From JAKLFA01 sp964450385 (GTDB lineage: Bacteria > Omnitrophota > Gorgyraeia > Zapsychrales > JANLHA01), in assembly GCA_964450385.1 (NCBI GenBank), contig CAYVEC010000015.1, positions 1 to 45,174 on the forward strand: a stretch of 45,174 nucleotides of DNA, read 5' to 3'. Shown piece after piece: positions 37,927 to 45,174 of the stretch (positions are counted from its first letter, which is position 1; each line of letters opens with the position of its first letter). The notes under the pieces were generated by a model. It ran no database searches. It had not been told where the DNA came from and worked only from the letters and a program-made list of their open reading frames with translations. A program made the position numbers and the translations under genes.

Positions 37927-39588
37927 GTGGATACCGTTCGTTCACTTCTTGTCAACATATCACATCTGCATCTGAACATGCTCATCGTGCTCGGGCTCGC
38001 GCTCTTCGGCGGGACGATCGGCGGGCGGCTGTTCCAGAAGCTCCATGTCCCCCAGGTTGTGGGCTATATTCTGATCGGTTGGGCCCTTGGCCCGTCGGGG
38101 GCCCGCATGATCGACGCGGGGATGATCCAGGCCCTTCAGCCGTTCAGTTATTTTGCCCTGGGGCTCATTGGGTTCATGATCGGCGGCGAGCTCAACCGCG
38201 AGACCCTGAAAAAATACGGGAATCAATTCGTGACGATCCTGCTCTTTGAGGGGATCGCGGCCTTTGTGGTGGTAACGGCCCTCGTCGGGCTGATCGGGGG
38301 GCTTTTTTTAAAGGACGCGGCCACGGTCTGGTCGTTGGCGGTCCTGCTCGGCGCGATCTCCTCGGCAACGGCCCCGGCCGCGACAACGGATGTCCTCTGG
38401 GAATATAAAGCCAAAGGGCCTCTTACGACCATGGTCTTTGGGATCGTGGCTCTTGATGATGTCCTCGCGATCGTGCTCTTTGCGATCGCCTCGAGTTTTG
38501 CCGGGCATCTTTTAGGCCTCTCGACTGGGGGCGGCGTGGCCGCGGTCCTGCGGCCGTTCTATGAGATCGGCGGGGCTGTGGCCGTGGGCGGGATCTTAGG
38601 CGTGATCTTGGTCAGGATCATCCGGCATTATCAGCAGCGGGAGCGGATGCTTGTCTTTTTGATCGGGATGGTCTTGTTTGTGCTTGGGTTCTCCGTCGCC
38701 ATCGGGGTGAGCATGCTCCTGGCCGCGATGGTCCTCGGGATCGTGGTCGTGAACGGGGTTCCGTCCATGAGCAAACAGGTATTCAGCATCATCCGCGACT
38801 TTAGTCCGCCGGTCTTTATTTTGTTCTTTGTCCTGGTCGGGACCAAACTGAACCCGCAGGCCATGAGCCCGATGATGCTGGCCCTGGTCGGGGTCTATCT
38901 CGTCGGGCGGACAGTGGGGAAGATGGCGGGGGCGTATTGGGGGGCGGGCCTCTCCCGGGCCGGGACCGCGGTCCAGCGGTATCTGCCGATGTGCCTCTTT
39001 AGTCAGGCTGGGGTGGCGATCGGGCTGTCGCTTGTGGCTGCGCAGTCGATGGGCCCTGAAATGGGCGATCTTGTTATTGTCATTATTACCATGACGACCT
39101 TTGTGGTCCAGCTCATCGGACCCCCGTGTGTCCGGCACGCGGTCATTCAGGCCGGCGAGGCAGGAAAAAATATCACGGAAGAGGATATCGTGCGCTCGGC
39201 CAAGGTGCGCGAGCTCATGGACCGTCAGTATCCGATCATCCAGGAGACGACCCCAGCCGGGCACATCCTTGAGATCTTTGCGTTCAGTCCCTATACCCAG
39301 TATCCGGTCGTGGATCAGGACGGCCGGCTCTCGGGCGTGATCAACATCGACGGGATCAAGAGTTCCCTGCTCTTTGAGGTCTCGGAGCGCTTTCTTATTG
39401 CCGCGGACCTGAAGGAAGAGTTCCGTCATGTGATCCGTGACGACGCGAGCCTGTTCGAGGCCAAAAATTATATTGATAATTTCCGTCTCGGTTTTTTGCC
39501 GGTGATCGATACGAACGGGATCGTTATCGGCGGTTTTGACCGGCGGATGTATAATCGGTTTGTGTCGCAAAAGCTTTTAGGAACATAA
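37927..39588 (+). CDS. CPA2-family cation/proton antiporter with C-terminal CBS domains
   Basis: 553 residues. About 12 helices to ~400: HVPQVVGYILIGWALGPSG near 36, SSATAPAATTDVL near 142, and the paired acidic ALDDVLAIVLF near 174, typical of electrogenic Na+/H+ exchangers of the NapA/CPA2 type. Two CBS domains follow (~428-490, VRELMDRQYPII to GVINIDGIK; ~500-550 DDASLFEAKNYIDNF to GGFDR), which commonly bind adenine nucleotides. I choose GTG 37927 with AAAGGA upstream; GTG 37891 is an alternative that would add 12 residues. This differs from the EIIA-fused antiporter at 24560, so the cell has two exchangers with different controls. Confidence 0.85.
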   Translation: MDTVRSLLVNISHLHLNMLIVLGLALFGGTIGGRLFQKLHVPQVVGYILIGWALGPSGARMIDAGMIQALQPFSYFALGLIGFMIGGELNRETLKKYGNQFVTILLFEGIAAFVVVTALVGLIGGLFLKDAATVWSLAVLLGAISSATAPAATTDVLWEYKAKGPLTTMVFGIVALDDVLAIVLFAIASSFAGHLLGLSTGGGVAAVLRPFYEIGGAVAVGGILGVILVRIIRHYQQRERMLVFLIGMVLFVLGFSVAIGVSMLLAAMVLGIVVVNGVPSMSKQVFSIIRDFSPPVFILFFVLVGTKLNPQAMSPMMLALVGVYLVGRTVGKMAGAYWGAGLSRAGTAVQRYLPMCLFSQAGVAIGLSLVAAQSMGPEMGDLVIVIITMTTFVVQLIGPPCVRHAVIQAGEAGKNITEEDIVRSAKVRELMDRQYPIIQETTPAGHILEIFAFSPYTQYPVVDQDGRLSGVINIDGIKSSLLFEVSERFLIAADLKEEFRHVIRDDASLFEAKNYIDNFRLGFLPVIDTNGIVIGGFDRRMYNRFVSQKLLGT

Positions 39589-39599
39589 AAAGGACCGTT

Positions 39600-40076
39600 A
39601 TGAAAACAGGTATCGGGGCTTGGGCTGCTCGGGCCGCGGTGATCGCCGCTCTTAGTGTGATTATCGGAGGGTGGGGCGCGGCCGGCGCCGGCGCTGAAAA
39701 TGATGACATCACCGAGGTCGTGCTTGAGGTCCGTGCCGCTTTTTCGACCGCGGTCCTCACCGTGGATGATCGGGGCCATGTCGAATATCTGGCGCGGTCG
39801 TCAGAGGCCGGGGCCGATGAGACGGCCGATGCCGAGATTGGGGCCGAGGGATTCAGTGCGCTTGTTGTGGTGATCCATGAGGCCGGGTTCTTTTCACTTG
39901 ATGAGAGCTACCGCGATGAGAGTATTATGGACGCGACGGGATATGCAGTGAGCGTTCGTCGAGAGGATGAGGTGAAGAAAGTTTCGTGTTACGCGGCATG
40001 CCCTGAGGCGCTCCGCAGGATCATTGACACGATCCGAGAGCTCTGGGGCCGTGAGATCATCGAGGTCGGGGCGTAG
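39600..40076 (+). CDS. Exported DUF6438-like protein
   Basis: 158 residues. Signal peptide with a Gly/Ala-rich core (AAVIAALSVIIGGWGAAGAGA, cleavage near residue 32). The mature part has FSTAVLTVDDRGHVEYLAR, then HEAGFFSLDESYRDESIMDATGYAVSVRREDEVKKVSCY and a closing helix ALRRIIDTIREL. This order resembles DUF6438-type domains, which are common small envelope proteins of unknown role. It starts 11 bases after the antiporter gene, so it is likely in the same transcript. AAAAAGGA lies upstream of the ATG. Two Cys (about 126 and 130) may form a disulfide. Confidence 0.6.
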   Translation: MKTGIGAWAARAAVIAALSVIIGGWGAAGAGAENDDITEVVLEVRAAFSTAVLTVDDRGHVEYLARSSEAGADETADAEIGAEGFSALVVVIHEAGFFSLDESYRDESIMDATGYAVSVRREDEVKKVSCYAACPEALRRIIDTIRELWGREIIEVGA

Positions 40077-40108
40077 CCCGAGCGATCGTGGAATCGAAGG
40101 GAGAGGGG

Positions 40109-41377
40109 ATGGATCCAACTATCATGGCATTAGGTATTTTTTTGCTTGCTTATGTTCTCTTCATTGCCCTGCCGCGGCACCGGACTTTGGTGGCGGTGGC
40201 CGGCGCGGCGTTGATGGTGGCGGTCCGTGTGATGAGCCTCGAGCAGGCCTTTTGGGCGGTCAATTGGAACGTGATGGGGATCTTTGTGGGGACACTCGTC
40301 TTGGCCGAGGTCTTTATGGAGAGCCGGGTCCCGGCCCGCCTTGCTGAGATCATCGTGGACAAGGCCCCGAACACCTGCTCGGCGATCCTGCTCATCTGTC
40401 TCATGACAGGTTTTATCTCGGCCTTTGTCGAGAATGTAGCCACGGTCCTCATTGTGGCGCCGGTGGCGTTGGCCTTGGCGAAAAAGCTCGACCTCCGTCC
40501 GGTCGCGATGATGATCGCAATCGCGGTCTCAAGCAATCTTCAGGGCACCGCGACCCTCATCGGTGACCCGCCGAGCATGCTCCTGGGGGGATTCGCGAAG
40601 ATGACGTTCATGGATTTCTTTGTGTATCAGGGCCGGCCGAGCATCTTTTTTGCCGTTGAAACCGGGGCCTTGGCCTCGCTCGTTGTTCTCTACGTGATTT
40701 TCCGTGGGCATCGCGAGAAGGCGGCGATCCTTCCGGTCGAGCAGGTCCAGTCATGGGTGCCGACGGTCATGCTCGTGGGGTTGATCGTTCTGTTGGCGAT
40801 GAGCTCGTTTTTCGATGCGGGGTTTTCGTATCTGGCGGGCGTGATGTGTCTCGTCTTTGGTGCTGCCGCGCTCATTTGGCAGAAGGTGGCTCATAAAGGA
40901 TCGATCTCCGCTGGTATCCAGCGGCTCGATTGGGAAACCACGTTCTTTCTCATGGGTGTCTTTGTCCTGGTCGGGAGCCTCTCGGTCACGGGATGGATCG
41001 AGCGGATCGCGTCCGCCCTATCGGCGATGATCGGCGGGAATGTGTTTTGGGGATACACCGCGATCGTAGTGATCTCGGTGATGTTATCGGCCGTGATCGA
41101 TAATGTGCCGTTTTTGGCCGCGATGCTGCCGGTCGCGGTCTCGATGGCCGAGCGGCTTGGGATCAACCCGTCGCTCTTTTTGTTCGGGCTCTTGATCGGC
41201 GCGAGCCTCGGAGGGAATATCACACCGATCGGCGCGTCGGCGAACATCGTGGCCTGTTCGCTGCTCCGGAAAGAGGGCCATCACGTCGGCTTTAGGGAGT
41301 TCGCGCGGATCGGACTGCCCTTTACCCTGGCTGCGGTCGGGGCAGGGTATGTGTTCATTTGGGTGGTCTGGGGTTAA
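40109..41377 (+). CDS. ArsB/NhaD-type anion or Na+/H+ transporter
   Basis: 422 residues with 10-12 helices, from the ion transporter superfamily that includes ArsB, NhaD and SLC13. Motifs: FVENVATVLIVAPVALALAKKL near 113, SSNLQGTATLIGDPPSMLLGGFAKM near 144, VIDNVPFLAAMLPVAVSMAERLGI near 335 and GASLGGNITPIGASANIVA near 367, the inverted-repeat GNxTxIG signature. NhaD-like Na+ export is likely given two other antiporters nearby, but arsenite is not excluded. I start at ATG 40109 after AAGGGAGAGGGG; GTG 40088 would add seven residues. Confidence 0.88.
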   Translation: MDPTIMALGIFLLAYVLFIALPRHRTLVAVAGAALMVAVRVMSLEQAFWAVNWNVMGIFVGTLVLAEVFMESRVPARLAEIIVDKAPNTCSAILLICLMTGFISAFVENVATVLIVAPVALALAKKLDLRPVAMMIAIAVSSNLQGTATLIGDPPSMLLGGFAKMTFMDFFVYQGRPSIFFAVETGALASLVVLYVIFRGHREKAAILPVEQVQSWVPTVMLVGLIVLLAMSSFFDAGFSYLAGVMCLVFGAAALIWQKVAHKGSISAGIQRLDWETTFFLMGVFVLVGSLSVTGWIERIASALSAMIGGNVFWGYTAIVVISVMLSAVIDNVPFLAAMLPVAVSMAERLGINPSLFLFGLLIGASLGGNITPIGASANIVACSLLRKEGHHVGFREFARIGLPFTLAAVGAGYVFIWVVWG

Positions 41378-41404
41378 TGTGAGGCACGTGAAGGAGGCGG
41401 GGGA

Positions 41405-42166
41405 ATGACACAATGGTATGAAGCGTTATTTGAAAATTATGCCCACAAATACGACAACGAACCCTTTGTTCATGGGACGATCGGCGAATGCGATTTTATC
41501 GAGCAGGAGATCGGCCGCGATCATGCCCGTCGGATCCTTGATATCGGCTGCGGCACCGGACGCCACGCGATCGAGCTGGCGAAAAGAGGGTATACGGTGA
41601 TCGGTGTGGACCTGTCGGAATCCCAACTCGCACGGGCACGGGACAAGGCCGATGAGGCCGGGGTGACGGTCGCTTTTCACCGGCATGACGCGCGGGCCCT
41701 GCCCTTTGAGAATGAATTTGATCTTGCGATCATGCTCTGCGAAGGCGGGTTTTCGCTTATGGAGACCGACGAGATGAACTTTGCGATCCTCCAGGGCGCG
41801 GCGCGCGCGCTGAAACGTGACGGAAAGCTCATTTTCACTACATTGAACGGACTGTTCCCGCTGTTCCATTCGGTCAGCGACTTCTATAAGTCGGCGCAGA
41901 AAGAGGGCCAGTCCGAGTGCCGGGAGTGCTCCTTTGACCTCATGACGTTCCGTGACCATAACACCGCTGTCTTCGAGGACGATTCCGGGAATAAAAGAGA
42001 ACTCAAATGCAACGAGCGTTATTACGTGCCGAGCGAGATCACGTGGCTGTTAAAGACCCTTGGGTTCAACACGATCGACATTGTCGGCGCCCGGCTCGGG
42101 GCCTATTCACGGAATGACAAGCTGACAACAGAACATTTTGAGATGCTCGTCGTGGCCGAGAGATAA
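41405..42166 (+). CDS. Class I SAM-dependent methyltransferase
   Basis: 253 residues. SAM motif ILDIGCGTGRHAIELAKRGYTVIGVDLSES (about 44-72), FDLAIMLCEGGFSLMETD near 101, and LKRDGKLIFTTLNG near 136. The N-terminus WYEALFENYAHKYDNEPF is usual for small-molecule methyltransferases. Two Cys lie in ECRECSF. The start has AAGGAGGCGGGGG upstream. It lies 27 bases after the transporter and 11 before the cupin gene, probably one operon. Substrate unknown. Confidence 0.86.
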   Translation: MTQWYEALFENYAHKYDNEPFVHGTIGECDFIEQEIGRDHARRILDIGCGTGRHAIELAKRGYTVIGVDLSESQLARARDKADEAGVTVAFHRHDARALPFENEFDLAIMLCEGGFSLMETDEMNFAILQGAARALKRDGKLIFTTLNGLFPLFHSVSDFYKSAQKEGQSECRECSFDLMTFRDHNTAVFEDDSGNKRELKCNERYYVPSEITWLLKTLGFNTIDIVGARLGAYSRNDKLTTEHFEMLVVAER

Positions 42167-42177
42167 GTGGGGGTTTC

Positions 42178-42630
42178 GTGATCCACTCGCCTGATCGAAC
42201 GAATTTTCGGCGGTACGGCAAGATCATCGAGTACCCGGGGAAAGAGGCCAAGGGCCGGGTCCGTAACCTCTGGCGGATCGTTCATGATGTCCCGGGGCGC
42301 ACGGGATGGCGGGTCGCCTATCTGGTCCTGAGGGACAAAAGCATCGGCCGCATGGAATGCCATCCTTCGTCGGATGAGACCTTTGAGCCGGTGAGCGGCC
42401 GGGCCCTGATCTTTCTCGCGCGCGACCGGCGTCTCGATATGATCGAATGTTTTGCGCTCGACCGGCCCGTCATCCTCTATGCCGGCGTCTGGCACGGGCT
42501 GATCAGCCTCACGCCCGAGGCCGAGATCAAGATCACGGAAAATCACAGCATCGTCTGCCGTTATTGGACATTTGGTTTTAGGATCAAGGGTATCGACGAC
42601 CTTCGAGAGCGGGTGCGGGGGTCAGGCTAG
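42178..42630 (+). CDS. Ureidoglycolate-lyase-like cupin protein
   Basis: 150 residues. FRRYGKIIEYPGKEAKGRVRNLWRIV, then RMECHPSSDETFEPVSGRALIFLAR and LDRPVILYAGVWHGLISLTPEAEIKITEN match the AllA/ureidoglycolate-lyase cupin family. A double-stranded beta-helix is expected; the metal ligands are likely His and Glu in the CHPSSDETFEP segment and His in VWHGL. The start is GTG with GTGGGGGT upstream. No other allantoin or purine gene is near, so the activity need not be ureidoglycolate hydrolysis. Confidence 0.78.
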   Translation: MIHSPDRTNFRRYGKIIEYPGKEAKGRVRNLWRIVHDVPGRTGWRVAYLVLRDKSIGRMECHPSSDETFEPVSGRALIFLARDRRLDMIECFALDRPVILYAGVWHGLISLTPEAEIKITENHSIVCRYWTFGFRIKGIDDLRERVRGSG

Positions 42631-42714
42631 ACGGGGTCGCGGCAGGGTCGTGTGCCGGCTGTGGCCGCGTGATAAAAGGATGATCAGCCAACCGGTTAAA
42701 CCGAGGGGGGAGGA

Positions 42715-43398
42715 ATGAAGATCATATGCCCAGTGTGCTCGCATGAGATACCGGCGGACCTCGTGAATGTCTCCGAGGTGATCGCGAAATGCGCTGAGTG
42801 CAACAATGTCTTCAGTTTCCGGGACCAGGTCCCGTCGGCGGGCAGGGAGAGGTCGGTGGTCGAACGGCCCGCGCGGTTTTCCGTTGAGCGGACCCCGGAG
42901 GGGCTGACGATCACCCGCCGGTGGTTGAGCCCGAAGATTTTTTTCTTATTGTTCTTTTGCCTGTTTTGGAACGGGTTCATGGCGGTGTGGTTCACGATCG
43001 CCTTCACTCAAAAAATGTACAGCATGGCCGCGTTCGGATCGATCCACGGGGCCGTGGGTCTTTTTCTTCTCTACAGTGTGGCCGCGGGGTTCCTGAATAC
43101 GACCGTTATTACGATTGCGCGTGATCTATTGAGTGTGCGGCACGGGCCGGTGCCGTGGAGGGGCAACAAAGAGGTCCGGCGCGGGGAGATCCGTCAGGTC
43201 TATTCAAAAGAGGTGGTGCATCATGGGAAGCACGGCCGGTCGTTCTCGTATGAGGTGTGGGTGGGCATGAGGTCCGGAAAGGATATCGGGCTTGTCGATG
43301 GGCTGGAGACATCGGAAGAGGCTCTGTTCTTTGAGCAGGAGATCGAAAAATATCTGAGGATCGATGACGAGCCGGTGACGGGCGAGATCCCGCGATAG
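42715..43398 (+). CDS. Zinc-ribbon membrane protein
   Basis: 227 residues. An N-terminal zinc ribbon (Cys5, Cys8, Cys26, Cys29) of the MJ0042/finger type precedes a linker; two membrane helices lie at about 78-102 and 111-137. The cytoplasmic C-terminal domain (VRRGEIRQVYSKEVVHH to GLVDGLETSEEALFFEQEIEKYL) looks like a PH-like or DUF-type beta fold. A very strong GAGGGGGGAGGA precedes the ATG. Function unknown; such proteins often accompany stress or envelope genes. Confidence 0.75.
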   Translation: MKIICPVCSHEIPADLVNVSEVIAKCAECNNVFSFRDQVPSAGRERSVVERPARFSVERTPEGLTITRRWLSPKIFFLLFFCLFWNGFMAVWFTIAFTQKMYSMAAFGSIHGAVGLFLLYSVAAGFLNTTVITIARDLLSVRHGPVPWRGNKEVRRGEIRQVYSKEVVHHGKHGRSFSYEVWVGMRSGKDIGLVDGLETSEEALFFEQEIEKYLRIDDEPVTGEIPR

Positions 43399-43499
43399 GT
43401 TCAGGGGCGAGGCTGAGACACGGTGATCTCGTTTGCTGCGGCATCGACTGAATATCAGTAAGTTGATTTTTTTGACCGTATTTGGCAAGGAGGTGTTCC

Positions 43500-44108
43500 G
43501 TGAGAAAAATAATCTTGTTGGCAGGGGTGGTAGCGGTTGCGATGATCGCGGCCATTGCGTCTAAGACGTTCGCGCATTGCGACACGCTTGAGGGTCCGGT
43601 GATCCAAGAGGCGAGAACCGCGTTTGAGACTAAAGATGTAACGCCTCTTTTGAAGTGGGTGCCCCAAAAGGACGAGGGTGCAGTCAAGGCGGCTTTTGAA
43701 AAGGCTCTTCGTGAACGAGCCAGGGGGGCTGATCTAAGAGAAAAGGCGGACATGGAATTCTTTGAGATGCTTGTCCGGATCCATCGCGAAAGCGAAGGCG
43801 CTCCGTTTATCGGCATAAAATCAGCAGGCGCAATAGAGCCCATCGAATTAGAAGCCGACAAGGCGTTAGAGGCCGGGTCGGTTGATGGTTTAACAGCTGA
43901 GATGGCCGAACATTTAACCCATGGCGTTAAAGAACGCTTTGAACGGGCTCTTGATAAAAAGAAACGCGTGAACGATAGCGTTGAAGCCGGACGCGAGTAC
44001 GTTGAGGCATATGTGGAATATCTTCACTATGTCGAAGGGATACATAAGGCAGTGAGCGGCGGTTTGGGTCATCATGACGAAGAGGCAGACGCCGAGGTAG
44101 AGCAGTGA
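43500..44108 (+). CDS. DUF6448-family exported protein
   Basis: 202 residues. Signal peptide RKIILLAGVVAVAMIAAIASKTFA, cleavage near residue 25, and the mature protein begins HCDTLEGPVIQEAR, the DUF6448 signature. LLKWVPQKDE, FFEMLVRIHRESEGAPFIGIKSAG and EADKALEAGSVDGLTAEM are all conserved; the end is acidic and His-rich (GLGHHDEEADAEVE). The start is GTG with AAGGAGG six bases before. Several His at the two ends may bind metal. Base composition and codon use appear more AT-rich than in genes to the left. Confidence 0.85.
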   Translation: MRKIILLAGVVAVAMIAAIASKTFAHCDTLEGPVIQEARTAFETKDVTPLLKWVPQKDEGAVKAAFEKALRERARGADLREKADMEFFEMLVRIHRESEGAPFIGIKSAGAIEPIELEADKALEAGSVDGLTAEMAEHLTHGVKERFERALDKKKRVNDSVEAGREYVEAYVEYLHYVEGIHKAVSGGLGHHDEEADAEVEQ

Positions 44109-44143
44109 GTATGCCCCAGCTATTGAGTCAGCGCACAGTTAGT

Positions 44144-44181
44144 ATTTTGCGTGCTGGTTAATTGAAATTGATCCGCAAAAT
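44144..44181. repeat. 8-bp inverted repeat in intergenic DNA
   Basis: ATTTTGCG (44144-44151) and CGCAAAAT (44174-44181) pair across 22 bases. It could be a weak hairpin or a regulator site upstream of the beta-lactamase promoter; no T-run of a terminator follows. The rest of the 223-base gap holds the -10 at 44209 and no credible gene. Confidence 0.35.
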
Positions 44182-44208
44182 CTGACCAACGGTTCTGGGA
44201 ATTTCTTG

Positions 44209-44214
44209 TATAAT
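44209..44214 (+). promoter_or_regulatory. TATAAT -10 element ahead of the beta-lactamase gene
   Basis: A consensus TATAAT is present, but there is no good -35 at 16-18 bases. Expected +1 near 44221 leaves a leader of about 110 bases to ATG 44332, in which a short frame ATGAGGAGC... ends just before the gene; I do not call that as a gene. Confidence 0.35.
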
Positions 44215-44331
44215 AGCCTCCTATGCAACGCAGGGTTTTTCTTCAAACCTTCGGTTGGCCGGTGGCAGGATTATAGTAATGCAATGAGGAGCTTGGCAGA
44301 AGCGGTGGTTGGGGAATAAAAAGGCAGGATC

Positions 44332-45117
44332 ATGAGAAAAATCATTTTTATTGTTGGGTTTTTGTTTATGAGCGCGGTTGCGTTTGCTCAAGAGATCGAC
44401 AGATTTCTTTTGCATGGATACGATGCGGCCCTGGTGATCTATAACCGGACAACCGGGGAGACGGTCAACATCGATCCGGCGCGCAGTGGCCAGCGCCTGT
44501 CACCCTGTTCAACATTCAAGATTTACAATACCCTCATCGGTCTTGAGCTTGGACTCGTCAAGGGGGCTGACGAGCCGTGGTATAAGTGGGATAAGGTGAA
44601 GCGTGATATAGAAGGGTGGAATCAGGACTTAACGCTACGTGAGGCGTTTAAGGTGTCGGCCGTTCCTGCATATCAGATATTGGCGCGGGAAATAGGCGAA
44701 GCCCGGATGAAGGAATATATTGAAAAGATCGGCTACGGCTCACAGGATATTTCATCAGGGATCGATATTTTCTGGCTTCCGCGTCCGGATACTACGTCCA
44801 TTAAGATCAGCGCGGATGAGCAGGTTACTCTTTTGAATAAGCTTTTGGATGGTAAACTTCCGTTCTCTGAAAAGAATATCGCGATACTACGCGATATTAT
44901 GCAGGCAGAGAAGACCGGTAAAGGAACGCTTTACGGTAAGACCGGATCCGGCACGGGGCCGGATGGTAAATGGAATGTGGGGTGGTTTGTAGGCTTTCTT
45001 GAACATAACGGTACGACCTACGTTTTCGCGTGTAATATTACCGGAGGCGATAATCCATCGGGCAAGACTGCCCGGACGATCATAGAGAGCATCTTTAAGT
45101 CTCAAAACCTGTTGTAA
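44332..45117 (+). CDS. Class D beta-lactamase (OXA-like)
   Basis: 261 residues with a signal peptide (IIFIVGFLFMSAVAFA, cut near 19). Class D motifs: STFK with the catalytic Ser and carboxylated Lys (about 60-63), SAV (about 109-111), KTG in YGKTGSG (about 203), and IDIFWL. The YGN motif reads YGS here. Length fits OXA enzymes. It could hydrolyse penicillins or carbapenems, but environmental class D homologues often have low or no activity, so resistance cannot be predicted. A BlaR-type sensor domain is not likely, since only a signal peptide precedes it. A terminator follows. Confidence 0.9.
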   Translation: MRKIIFIVGFLFMSAVAFAQEIDRFLLHGYDAALVIYNRTTGETVNIDPARSGQRLSPCSTFKIYNTLIGLELGLVKGADEPWYKWDKVKRDIEGWNQDLTLREAFKVSAVPAYQILAREIGEARMKEYIEKIGYGSQDISSGIDIFWLPRPDTTSIKISADEQVTLLNKLLDGKLPFSEKNIAILRDIMQAEKTGKGTLYGKTGSGTGPDGKWNVGWFVGFLEHNGTTYVFACNITGGDNPSGKTARTIIESIFKSQNLL

Positions 45118-45126
45118 TAACAACTC

Positions 45127-45169
45127 ATCCCTATGGTCGTTTTGAAAAGCGAGGTCATAGGGATTTTTT
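45127..45169 (+). terminator. Intrinsic terminator after the beta-lactamase gene
   Basis: A nine-base stem ATCCCTATG (45127-45135) / CATAGGGAT (45156-45164) with an inner CGTTTT/AAAGCG-like pairing, then TTTTT (45165-45169). Confidence 0.8.
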
Positions 45170-45174
45170 ATGCT

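Noticed and set aside
44223..44276. 17-codon frame upstream of the beta-lactamase
   Set aside because: No ribosome site and too short to support; CCTCCT before it is anti-SD-like, not SD.
1..45174. CRISPR arrays, insertion sequences, prophage genes, rRNA
   Set aside because: I looked for regularly spaced repeats, transposase, integrase and phage proteins and for rRNA sequence; none seen.

Overview
The window is a dense, GC-rich bacterial chromosome segment with short intergenic gaps, many ATGA/GTGA stop-start overlaps and several gene strings on both strands. No insertion sequence, phage gene, integrase, CRISPR array or rRNA is visible. The mix of genes (a GspI-J-K-L-M-like pseudopilin cluster beside a protein resembling formylglycine-generating enzyme, a bacterial STT3-like oligosaccharyltransferase, GIY-YIG, DUF134/NifX-type and DUF6448 proteins) suggests a Gram-negative of an uncultured lineage. 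My best guess is Omnitrophota or another PVC-related group, but this is inference from gene style and not a phylogenetic result.

Layout. 1-6990 (+): the end of an FGE-like secreted protein, then a type II secretion / type IV pilus-like assembly operon (GspI, GspJ, GspK, GspL = PilM-PilN, GspM = PilO with a huge Gly/Ala-rich insert, and a TPR protein). 7000-10295 (-): an HtrA-like protease without PDZ, translationally coupled to an STT3-type oligosaccharyltransferase, with a promoter placed so that the mRNA may be leaderless. 10524-14160 (+): tRNA-Lys(CTT), a split transketolase, a PsbP/DUF1795-like membrane protein and an RumA-type m5U methyltransferase. 14168-15991 (-): a 607-residue protein that I do not recognise by name but whose motifs recall a flavin TIM barrel of the nitronate monooxygenase type. 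16186-17809 (+): thioredoxin reductase and Mn-type superoxide dismutase, closed by a strong terminator. 17888-22788 (-): acetolactate synthase (ilvB-ilvN), an ABC-2 exporter with its own promoter/operator, and a DusB-like dihydrouridine synthase.

22920-30294 (+): MtaB, a GIY-YIG protein, a CPA2 antiporter fused to a PTS EIIA domain, a KaiC-like/PPDK-N fusion protein and a FetAB-type metal exporter. 30377-33135 (+): a DUF134 regulator with a near-perfect promoter and palindromic operator, methyltransferases, a NifX-like protein and a conserved unknown. 33236-37786 (+): TspO, then a trehalose-6-phosphate synthase/phosphatase fusion coupled to a GH15 hydrolase. 37927-43398 (+): a second CPA2 antiporter with CBS domains, a small secreted protein, an ArsB/NhaD permease, a methyltransferase, an ureidoglycolate-lyase-like cupin and a zinc-ribbon membrane protein. 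43500-45117 (+): a DUF6448 secreted protein and a class D beta-lactamase, which look more AT-rich than the rest.

Themes: envelope/secretion machinery at the left; redox and ion homeostasis (TrxB, SOD, three cation/anion transporters, metal export) and osmoprotection (trehalose) in the middle and right. The best candidates for undescribed biology are the EIIA-antiporter / KaiC-PPDK pair, the divergent flavin-barrel-like protein, the STT3 with an altered WWDYG motif and the GspM-like subunit with a 230-residue Gly/Ala insert. No gene-free stretch exceeds 300 bases; the longest (about 10296-10523, 15992-16185, 44109-44331) hold promoters, described below.
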